Source: Lasioglossum baleicum
Taxonomy: Eukaryota > Arthropoda > Insecta > Hymenoptera > Halictidae
Reading direction: 5' to 3'
DNA: 64,000 nt
NCBI RefSeq assembly: GCF_051020765.1
Contig: NC_134939.1
Span: 2,320,901-2,384,900 of the forward strand
Shown here one piece after another: positions 24,301 through 36,300 of this stretch (position 1 is the stretch's first letter; each line of letters opens with the position of its first letter). Both the position numbers and the translations under genes were made by a program. The notes beneath the pieces were generated by a model, which ran no database searches, had not been told where the DNA came from, and was given only the letters and a program-made list of their open reading frames with translations.

Positions 24301-27300
24301 CCTGCTATAAAATGCTTCTTATTGCATTAAATTATATTGTTTAGTTTTATAGTTATCCATTTTTAATCAAACATGTATTTTTATGCTGAAATATGGAAGG
24401 GGATATTAAACAGTGATATGAAAGTTTAAAAATGCTTTCGAACCTTGTTTCATGTACTAACAAAAATGCTTTTTATTGCATTAAATATATTGTTTAGTTT
24501 TATAGTTACAGTCCATACAGTACACACATGCCCCACCGTGATAGTACGCACTTGCCCCGTGTAGTAATATTTGCGGGGCAAGTGCTTCTTAGTGTTTTTC
24601 TCAATAAATTTTAAAAAATACAATGAAAACGGTTTATTTAATGTAAACCTACATCAATATTCGTTGTTCTTACCTAAAATAACAACACAGAATATATTAA
24701 TAACTTGTAAACTATTGCACCTCCAGGGTAACCTCAAAATTGTACGTGTACCTCGCACGTGACTGTTTGGCACTGGTTGATTTAATTAAGCGAGGAAAAC
24801 ACCTTTATTCTTGGACGATATCTATGGCGAATAGTTCATACTAACTTATACTACATTAATAAATACAACCTAGAGAAATTTCGTTCATATTATAATAAAT
24901 ATAACCAATTAACGCATTTGCACCGTTGACGCACTTACCCCACTCCACCTTATAGAGATTATCGTGCTTGTTCAGGTTCATTTTGTCTCTGTAAATGCAA
25001 AAAAAGTGAGGATGCTCAAACATACACGTGTGCTCGCTAAATCGAGGACTGAGAGCTACAGCGCCGAAAAATGTCAGTGCAAAAAGCTTCGCTAAAATAT
25101 TCACTCTAAAGTTCCTTAGGGGATGACACCCGAAGTCGTGGAAACCTTGAAAAAGAAATACTCGGCCTGTTGAAATGAAATAATTCCGAAAATATTTTAC
25201 ATCTTGCTACGTGTTCGTAAATTCGAATTTCCAGCCGTGTTAAATAATTATCCGAAAATTTTCGATACAAAGAAACATTTGAAACTTTCTAGGAAAACAT
25301 TCCGATCTGCTAACTAACAGGTTTGAATTTTGCACCCCAAAAGAAAATTGTACTTTTAACCTGACGGACTGTAAAACCAGGTAACCGGAAGTCCTCGAAG
25401 TTTAGTACGTCACGCATCCCAAAATACAGTCGAATCGACCGGCGAATTTGAATTTCAACCCTTAAATAACCATCGTGAAAAAGAAATTCGACAGCGAACG
25501 AAAGGTTGCACTTTCGACCTAGAAAAATCGGCGAGAATGAAAATCACGAGCTCGCTGGGTTAATCGAGGTATCGTTCGCAGCTTGTTACCGAAAAACCAA
25601 AAAATCCGCTGGCGGAGAGAACGGTCGGATCGCGTGCGTCTCAATTAATCCGCGGGTAACGAATCGCGCACGCTGTTAAATCGTTCATAACGTTCGCGGG
25701 CTCGCATTAGCGACGCATTAGCGCCGACAGGATTGCTGGCTCGATGGCCGCTGTGTTGGACATTATACAAATACGAATAATGAATAAGTAATTAGTCGTC
25801 ATTCGGTTATTTATTGTCCGAGTTGTTCGTTATTCGTTTGGAAAACTTTTAAGCCATGTTCATTATTCGTTATCGATACAGATGAAGATGCTCGATATGA
25901 TTACTCGGTATCGGTGGACTGCGGATTTTATGCATTTAAACAAATTCATGTAGATGTATTATTTCTAATATATCGAAGTGATTTGAGGGAGAATGTTATT
26001 TCACTTGGTTTCTATTTCTTGCAATTTGTGCAGAGAATTTTCATTTTGCATAAACATCCGCTGTCTACTAACGATAGTGTCCACGGATTCTTGCAAGACA
26101 AAAGACGATATCGGTGAAATATTGGCTAAATTAAAATTGAAGCTAAAATTGAGATATTTATTCATAGAGATTTATTCAATAACATATTTTCCATTCTCTT
26201 CTATTACTTCTGGCCATTTTCGAGGTAACTTCTCGTGTTATTAACCCTCATCCGTCCCTCGCATCAATTTGACACAGTTTTCCCGAAATAAGTTGTACTG
26301 TTTTGTTATTTGTAGGTAAAGTCCGTAACTTTGTGACTTTTATTTTTTTAATGCGAAACATATAACCGAGACATCTAAAATGTAAATGTTAACTAATCGA
26401 TTTCAATAAAAAACCATCACAAAGTAACTATTTACCTTGTTATTTTATCAATTTTTTATCACTGTGTCAATTTGACACCGAGGGACAGATTCAGTTCGTG
26501 AAAATGAGATACGGATGAGGGTTAAATAAACACATGAATAAATACCTTAATTTTATCTTCGATTCTTAATTTGGAAACACTACGAACTTTCTTTCCAACC
26601 CAATAGTTATCAGTTCATTCCATGCCAAATCGATCACTTTTTGCAGGCACCATCGTCGATTTTGTTCTAAATGAAATATGTTGTAGTCCATGTGAAATTA
26701 GGGGGGCTTTAAGTCATCATTCTGCCGGTTTCAAATTTTTTTTAGAAATGGCAGACCTTCAAAGTTTTCAATTTTCGCCCATTTTGGCGGAAGCGAGCCT
26801 CGCTTACGAATTTTTATCTCGGGAACTTTTTGTCCGATTGAACTACATTTTTTTTTGTTTTATTCGGAAAGGATTGGGCTATTACAAAATAATGTTTTCA
26901 ACCTCAAAAATCAACTTTATCATGTCGAAAAATTTAATCTCGTCTCTACCTGAAAGGGGGGTACACGGCGTCCTTTACCAGCTCATTGGGACGCTAATTT
27001 TTGTGGCTGCATCTTTTTCAAGGGCTCATTTTAAAGGGGAAACTTCAAGGAATATAACCATATTTTTTCAATATTTAAATCACTCTGGCCGCTCATCGAA
27101 AAAAAACGTAAAAAAAGAATTTGTTTAAATTTTTCGACATTATAAAGTTGATTTCCGAGGTCGGAAAAATTATTTTGTAATAGCCCAATCCTTTCCGAAT
27201 AAAACAAAAAAAAATTATCTCAATCGGACAAACAGTTCTCGAGATAAAAATTCGTAAGCGAGGCCCGTTTCCGCCGAAATGGGCAAAAATTGAAAACTGA

Positions 27301-30300
27301 AGGTTTGCCATTTCTAAAAAAATTCGAAACCAGTAGAATGATAACTTAAACCCCGCCTAATTTCACATGGACTACAACATATTTCATTTAGAACAAAGTT
27401 GACGATGGTGCCTGCAAAAAGTGATCGATTTGGCATGGAATGACCCTATCGATGAAATGATTGTCGTTGATTTAATGGTAACCCGTTAGGGAAACGCAAA
27501 ATCGTTGTTGGACAGTATCGTTGGATAGGGTTTCGCATGGGCGTGGGTGGCGTTGGTCGTTTTCGCGCGGCATTTTCGACCTAAGAGGTGGGGGGGGTCG
27601 GAAAAGAAAGAAGGGAATGATGACGGAACGATTGCGATGAAAAGGTCCGTGCAGCAGAATGCATTTCGAGTGCAGCCCGGGGAAGTGCATACCGAGGAGC
27701 TGGCTCTGCGACCATCAGCCCGACTGCGCGAATGGGCTGGACGAGATAAATTGCGGCAGTAAGTTATCGATAAGTCTGTAGGTCGATCGTTGGATGCACG
27801 GCTTCATGGGCCAGGAAGGGCCAAGGGCGAGGCGAGGCGAGGCGAGGCAAGACTGAGGCAGGACTGTGAGACGAAGGCACGGCGTGGCAAAGCCCTGAAA
27901 ACTACGGAAACAGCCGACACAGACGGCGGATTATTAGGGGGGCGCTCGCCTCTTCGAATCGCAAATTGCATCCCCCTACCGGTGAACTCGTTTCCCATCG
28001 GTGCGGAATTGCGAGTCGGCCACCGGAAGAAAATAAATTACCGGAAAAGTAAATATCAGCCCTCGAAACCCCGCGACCGGCCTCCAAAACGTAGGAGGTT
28101 TGTCGTTCGAAACATTTCTTTTTCTCCTTCTCGTTTTCCAAGGAAAATTATCGAGTAATGTACACGCCTCGCGAACCGACGATTTCAAAACTGTTTGTTA
28201 GATCGATCACCGCGACCAGAACGTTTCGAGTTACTCGCCGATATTAATGTTCGCGGGATTTATGACTCTCCTTTCGAACTCTGCTGCAACCGTGGCGATG
28301 TGTACTGCTTCGCGACAACGAAATTGGAAGTCTTTTTAAGTGGAACTGCTCGTGGACTTCTCAATTTGTTCGGGGTTCGGCCAGTTCTCTTTTTAAATCC
28401 ATAGTGCTCTTATTTAGTTGGAATTGACGGTTTTCTGGAGTCTACTCGATTTTTCAGTATTTCGACATACTTAATTCGTAAAATAATGTTCTCCGAGCTT
28501 TCAGGCCACGAGCTCCCAAAGCAGCAGTGCAATTTGCAACTAAAGTACGCAGGCTGTAAAGCAAACAGTCATAAAAAAGAAACGAGCCAATGAATAGAGG
28601 AAAGCAACCTAATTTGGACCGCTGCCTGGATTGGAGTTGATTTATAATTCACAATTAATTAATGCCAGCGACCACTCTACTGCTCTTTTTCAAGATAGCG
28701 ATTCAATCTAGCTAATTGCTCTAACGGATTCGTATAACATTTCAAAATGCCGCTGGTTTCAAATATGATTTTCTACTTTGTCGAATGAGCTTTTATTACT
28801 GTTTAAAAAACGTGCGAGTGTTAAATTGCTTTGTTCCATCTTTTAATCTTTAATCACAGAGACGCGCGGTTTCAGACACCGCTGCGCGTTAGTGTTTTAA
28901 CCAACACTGGTGTGAAATCTTCTTTCGCTCTGTTTGTAATCTTGCTGGGATGTGGAATTATCCGAATTATACTTTTGTAGAGGTTAAAACCAATGTACGT
29001 ATGGGAGAAATCTACATTAATTAGTCTAATTACCATTCCCGCCGACGCACTGTGGTCTGAAAGTCAGTTCTAGCGCGAATAAATTAAAACTATCAACTAA
29101 CACGTAAATCTATTAAAATTTATACTTGTATGATAGTTTGATATACATATACATATACTACAATAACAAAAGCAAAATTAGTAAATCACATCACCGTATT
29201 ATTGTTGGAAAGACTTTCAACATTCCAGTAACCACATTTTGTTTTTCTGCGTTAGTCAATTGCTACAAATTATAACCTGAAAATAACGAGTTCTTTCTTG
29301 AAGTGTGCATAACTTGTGTTAGTATCTTGTTATACAGGGTGAGGCGCCAGAAACAGGCCACCTGAATAACTCGGCTGATATTGGTGTTAGGAAGAAATGC
29401 ATCAGATGGAACTTGCTTGGTTTCGAGGAGGCATTAATCAGATGTTAGTTAGTTAGTCAACTTCATTTTTTTAAATGGAATGAGGTATTTTTTAATACAT
29501 CAATCGATGCAGCTGGACATTCGTTAGAAAAAAGTACTAACCTATGTATACCGAAAAGTTAGTAATTCAGGAGATATTTCCATTTAAATAACTATAAAAT
29601 ACCATTACTGTCGTGTGCTAAGATGTTACACAAGTAAGTAAACACTAACGTCTTATTGTTAGCACGACAGTAATGGTATTTTAGAGTTATTTAAATTGAA
29701 ATATCTCCTGAACTATACTAACTTTTCGGCATACATAGGTTAGTACTTTTTTCTAACGAATATCCAGCTGCATCGATTGATGTATTAAAAAATACCTCAT
29801 TCCATTTAAAAAATGAAGTTGACCTTCATATGTCCTTTACGCGTCCATCTACAAAAAAGGTACTAACATCTGATTAATGCCCCCTCGAAACCAAGCAAGT
29901 TCCATGTGATGCATTTCTTCCTAACACCAATAGCAGCCGAGTTATTCAGGTGGCCTGTTTCTGGCGCCTCACCCTGTGTATGATATTATCAGTATGGATG
30001 TAACTGGAAATCAGAGTTGGGCAGTATTTAAATACAAAAGTATCTAAATCCGGATTCAACTAAAAGATACGTAACTATGATATTATTCGTGATCTTAAGG
30101 TTCGGATCCAAAAGTATCTTGTATTCGAAGTTTAATTAGATACTTTTGTATCCGAAGCAGAAGGATCCGAAGCTACGGATACATTTGTAACTAGTATCTG
30201 TATCTACTTCAAAGATCCTTTCGAATCCTTCAAGATCCTTTTGACCAACTCGAGGCTTGAATGAACACGTACCGAGGCCAGAGGGTCGGGCCCCGAGGCC

Positions 30301-33300
30301 TGAGCCCAGAACACGATAGTAGTACAATAAACACGGACGGGCAGCCAGGTATCTCGGCATGAAACCGCTAACAAATGAATTGCTAAACTCGTTTATTTTT
30401 CATAATTTCCTTACGGAAGTGACACGAGTCGAAAGTGACGATGGGCCTAGACCAGGCATGGGCAGACATAGCACGCGTGCTAGTGATTTCCAAGGAATAC
30501 CCCCACTTCTCCCGGCCGCGCCGTCTCAATCCCCTTGGCGGCCGTAGTTGCTCCGAGCACTAGGGCCGCCACGGGGAGCGAGACACGCGGCCGGGAGAAG
30601 TGGGGGTATTCCACGGGTATTCCTTGAGATTCCCTAGCACGCGTGCTATTTCTGCCCATGCCTGGCCTAGACCACTGTGCGACGGTATCGTCAAAATTTT
30701 TACAGGTTTTAATGTATGATAACTTGACCGCAGACCCGTATGAATTTGTGGCATGCGAATGTTCCTGAGATACGAGAGCAACCGTTTACATTAACCGAAA
30801 TCATCGGTGTGTAATTTTCTCACTGTATCGAGCCTTGGAAGTCGGTCGAAATTCGGCAACGGCATCGAAAATGAAACATCGTAAACTGGAAGAACACTAA
30901 AACAATTTCAGTAAGAATCGCATGAGAGGAAACGGTCACGCGAGAGGAAACGAGGGTTGAAAAGGTCCAGCTTCCTCGTTGCATCGAGTCCTGAAAGTCG
31001 GTCGAATTTCGACACCGTGTCCACGCCGCGCCCTAAGCTTCGCCGCGGCAGCTGCATTAAACGGCGCGGCGCGGCGTTTTATTCTAAAACGCGAAAAGTG
31101 TAACAGCACGTCGTCCGAGATTTTACGTTACACGATAATTATTCCCGGGGCGAGATGGGTAAGGTCGCGAGGTCGCGTTGAAAGCCGTCGGCGGCGGAAT
31201 AAAAAATGCCTCGGAGTGCAATTGACCCTGGGGGATGCAATTCGCGGGTCTCGAGACGGCTCTCGACGGAAATAGACCGCGAACAATGTCGTCGGTACTG
31301 CACGGACGCGGGACGGAACATAGGCGCGCAGAGAATTCGCGAAACACGGGCCATGCACCCGGTTGTACTTGCTCTCTCGGTGTCATCGAGAGGAGGGATC
31401 CAGCCCTGCGCTGCGCGTGGATCAATTGTCATCTACCAGATTCGATTGTCATCTATCTTATAGGGGTGAAGAATTGCACGGCGGAAGAGTTCACCTGTCA
31501 CTCGGGGAACGGCGAGTGCGTGACACTGTCATGGATGTGCGATGGCAGCCTGGACTGTTCGGATGGCTCAGACGAGGCTGAATGCAGTAAGCTTCCGCAT
31601 GGGGCTCTTCGTACAACTCCATCGAGCTTCTCTTCTCTCCTCTCTTGCCTTGCCTTGCCTTGTGTTGTCTTGTCTTGTCTTGTCTTGCTTTATCTTGTCT
31701 TGTCTTGTCTTGTATTGCTTTGTCTTGCTTTGTATCCTCGAAGATGCTCAACGAGTCGACTCGACGCAGATAAATGAAATGTCACCGTGCGTTTCGCTTG
31801 AACGCATTGCGGATCATGCTTACCAGTGAAACTGTAAGTTTTCTGGAACATAACTGATACTTTCATTATTACCACAGTTAACACTTCACCTACCGGAAGC
31901 CTATTAATAGGATTTTCAATAATTGTGCTGTACCAAAAGAAAGCATAGAAATGTTCTTTTACATTGCAATCTTAAATGAAACTATTAGATGACGTTATTG
32001 AGGGTGACTTGTTAGTTCACAATGAAAATTGCTGTTGCTATTGAAGGTTCCATTAAAAAGTGTTTATAATCACCGGTCGGTAATGTATTAATCTGGAGTT
32101 GGACTGTCATGCGCCGAATCGCTACCGAGCACTTTAATCTCCAGCGAAAAGATACACAGTCTACTCGCACATTGGGCTTGTTTAATTAATTTTCAATTTT
32201 GTAACGTACACTTTTGAAAAAACGAAATAGAAAATTGTTTAGTTTGTTCAGAATTTTAATACGTTTAATAAAATCATTATATATTCATTATATAGAATTA
32301 TTTTCTTTATAAAGAATTTTTCATGTCCATAATATAATGTAATAACAATTTTAATTAATTTCCTGATGAGATGCTGTTAATGCACGAACCTTCGCAGTCT
32401 AATAATTAATTACTGTACAGAAACATTGTTGCATTCGTTTTCGAAGCAAAATCAGAACGAAGGAACATTCGTAGTATCAAAAGTGAAATGTTAACTTCTG
32501 CGGAACGTTCTCCTGTACTTCAGTAATTTGCGCGACTATACATACCCCAACCATAATAACTACCCACACAACTAGGATGGCCTTAATATTATCAGTAGAT
32601 TGCGGACGTTTATGAAAATTTTCACTTTTATAGGGAAGTTTCAAGAAATAGAGAGAGAAAATTTAGAAAGAGTAAAATTTTATTTCTCACAGTAATAAAA
32701 ACTAAAATTGTATTATATGAAACGTTATTAAGCTTATTAAGACTATAAATCCATGAAGAGCTTTAGACTCGTTCGAGTGCATTTAATTCCGAACAGAAAG
32801 ATTTTTCAATTCGAAACACATCAAATCCAGATTAGTTACGAATTAGTACGGATTAAAACGACGTTCGCGAAACTCACGACATCTCGTTATCCGTAATGCG
32901 TTCGCAGTCTGAAGAACGTGAATCGAACTCTGTCCCATTTAACTGGTCGTCACGTGCATTTGTTTTCAGCTACCGACTCGACTCGTTGAACGAACTATAG
33001 TTATAGCAGTTTCGCTTTCTGTCGCCATAATGCGTTGATTGCCAAGTAATCAGCTGATGCGAAGCTTGCTTTCAAAAGTTTCAGCAGCAACAAGAATGTA
33101 GCAGCTGGAATTTTTCCAGCACACACAAACAGAACTTGCAAAACCAACAATTACCCATCCCCATTGAAACTTCAATAGCTAACCTACGATTTATCTTCGT
33201 TTATCGTCTAGATTATCTACAGTGAGTGTGGAAAGTATTCGTACACTGATAAATTTCAAACAAAACTGTGAAATTGTTGTTTATTAACTATTTTTTCTGT

Positions 33301-36300
33301 AAACAATGAATATGTACATATTCTGAAAAGTCTATAGAATAGATACAATGCAAAAAAAATTAATCTCTTGATTAACTTGCGAATGTAATAAGGAAAAACA
33401 AAAAATCGACTGAAATACCCCAGCAAATAGTATATTCGTACACTCCTTAATTCGAACTGCGTAGGGAACAGTTCTTAACATGAACATACCATGTAAACAT
33501 AACCAAATTGGGGTGTAAGTATGATTGATCTCCTCAGTATATTTAGAAACGTTGTTGGCATCAATAACATTTCAAAATTCCGAAATATTCAAAGTTATCG
33601 TTGAAAAATGGGACGGAAACGTACGGAAACAACGATAGAAAAAAGAAAAATTATTATTAACGTGCACAATCAGTGTAAAAGTTTGGCAGAAATTTCGCGT
33701 ATTGTAAGTAGACGTCGATCTACTATACAAAGTTTAATTGACAGGTATGGGCTATGAAAAATACTACAAAATAAATCAGGAAGTGGACGTCCACGAAAAA
33801 TCAATCAATACACTGGTAGAGTTATTATTAGAATGGTAAAGACAAATCCAAAAATAAGTGCAATAAAAATGGTTGAACACATTAAAAATAATTTAAACAT
33901 TGACGCATCTGCTAGTACTATGCGCAGTTTTATACGAGATTCGGGATATCACGAACGGGTGGCCCGTAAAAAATTGTTCGTAAGTAAAACGAATAGAAAG
34001 AAAAGACTGGAATTCGCAAATAATGTAACTACACCAGTGGAGTACTGGAATAAAGTGATTTTCACAGACGAAAGTAAGTTCAACATTTTTGGGTTTGATG
34101 GACACTGTACCGTTTGGAGAAAAACAAAATACAGCATTGAAATCACAAAACTTAAAACCTACAGTCAAACACGGTGGAGGTTCAGTACTTGTTTGGGGCT
34201 GCATGAGTGCAGCTGGTGTGGCTCATTAGAATTTATTGATGGAATAATGAACCACAGGGTTTATATTGACATTTTGAAACGAAATCTTGATCCTAGTGCA
34301 GAGAAAATGAATATTAAAGATGATTTCGTTTTCATGCACGATAATGATCCGAAGCATACTGCGTATAATACCAGAATGTGGATACTACATAACACACCGG
34401 CGTATCTGAAAACTCCGCCACAATCTCCCGATATCAATGTTATAGAACACCTGTGGGATTATTTAGAACGACAGATCAGAAAACATGAAATATTTTCAAA
34501 AGAGAGCTGAAAAAATGCACTGAAGGCAGAGTGGAACCAGATCCCACAACACGTGACCTCAAATTTAGTAAATTCAATGCCGAGAAGAATTGCAGCGGTT
34601 ATAAAGGCCAAAGGCTATCCAACCAAATATTAATTAATAATTTTTTAATGTCACTTTAATTTATATACATTACGTTTGTTTTCTCAAATTGTAAAAAGTT
34701 AGAAACTGTACGAATACTTTTTGTTGGTGTATTTCAGTCGATTTTTTGTTTTTCCTTTACATTCGCAAGTTAATCAAGAAATTAATTTTTTTTGCATTGT
34801 ATCTATTCTATAGATTTTTCGGAATATGTACATATTCATTGTTTACAGAAAAAATAGTTAATAAACAACAATTCCACAGTTTTATTTGAAATTTATACGA
34901 ATACTTTCTACACCCACTGTAGAACGAAAATTGGTAGAGCAGAGTTTTTAGTATTTTTACAATCGTCTTAAACAGCAAATATTTATTTCGGAACATCATT
35001 GTGACTCGACGATAAACATTTTTGAATTTCCCCGATCCTCGGAATATATTTTCGCGATCTCCGAATTTTTGAGTGGTTTTATTGTCGCCGACTCTGCCGC
35101 GTCACGTTCCAGAAGTGCTCATTAAAACTTGCTGTAATTTACGAAAACATTTGACTCGGCTTGAACTTTCAACTATTCGTTTTATGCGTTCGCGGGAGAG
35201 CGCGCGAGCTCGAAAGTTTGCGACGCCTTTTTCTGCTCGGAAATCGCGTACAATCGCATCGACGTTATCAATTATGCTCCGCCATCGATGGCGGCAGTGT
35301 ATCAACTTTCTCTCTCTCCCTCTCCTAGCTCGGCTCGCGAAAACACCGTTAAACGATAAAAGGAACGGTCAAAATAAAGAGTTTGACGGTTCCAGAGCGT
35401 CGAGTTTTATGAATTATTTTAATACCGCAACCGAAACTCCGTCCAATCTATTCTCGGTATCGTTAAAACTCGGTGCCAGGCCCGTAAAAGAGTTGGATAG
35501 CTAGTAACAAGTGAAATTCTCCATTTATCGGCGCTTTATTCCACTTTGTTAATTATGTAACAAGGCCTTCGGGCTCCGTTAGTTAAGAGTTAATACACGA
35601 TTGGTTTAATAATGGACACGCCAGTCGTTGATCAAAAAGCTTCGAGCACCTCTTCGTACCTTTCCGAAACATTTCGACCCGAAACGTGATTACAACTATT
35701 TAAAAAGCATGCATGCAACCTCGTTACTGTTTTAATTATAAAGTTCGACGTTATTATCGATCGCGCGGCGGTAAATTGTTCGCGAAACAACGCTTTTGTC
35801 GCCGAAAACGCGGAAAGGATGGCAATGCTTCTCGTCGAGGCTACGTTGACACCGAAACATGAAAAGAAAAACAAATTGAAATTTCGTTGAGTTTTTACGG
35901 CGTGAAAATATGAATTGTTCGACGACGGAACTTTGTGAAATTAATTAGATAATTAATTGGTTAAAGATGCAAGTTTCATGCAAATTTTCTGTTGGAGAAA
36001 TAGAAGTCAGAATTTTTCGAACAAAAATATACGTGTATTAGAATGTCAGAAGGGAATAGTGTAAATTACAAATTACAAAGAAAACGTACAAACTGGAAAG
36101 TCGAAAGAAAGTAAATGTAAAGTAGAAAGTCGTGAAAACTAAAGTTAGTTAGGATGCTGAGAGAGGAAAATACAATTTTGTACTTTCAGAGGAAGAACAA
36201 TTCTAATTAGAACGTTGAAAGAGAGAATGTACAAAATGGAACGTTAAAAGAAGAGAGGTGCAAATTAGAACGTTGAAAAAGGATATATAAAATTAGAAAA

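Larger units (their letters stand above)
29048..30679. mobile_element. Transib-like element carrying three younger insertions
   Basis: The left end CACTGTGGTCT and the right end AGACCACTGTG are inverted with one mismatch. Perfect CGACG flanks both sides (29043-29047 and 30680-30684). Inside lie a foldback (29334-29977), an AT-rich MITE (30012-30245) and a hAT MITE (30453-30664), which account for most of its length. No transposase was found. Confidence 0.58.

Noticed and set aside
26622..27128. 168-codon open frame as a protein gene
   Set aside because: It lies across the left arm of a foldback element, has no domain, and its mirror sequence is present in the right arm.
27829..27848. GGCGA-type minisatellite
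   Set aside because: Only about four short units; too brief to call more than a local repeat.
31123..31463. Frames upstream of LpR exon 2 as additional coding sequence
   Set aside because: They are open by chance in GC-rich intron DNA. The acceptor at 31462-31463 and the phase-1 join to exon 1 define the exon start.
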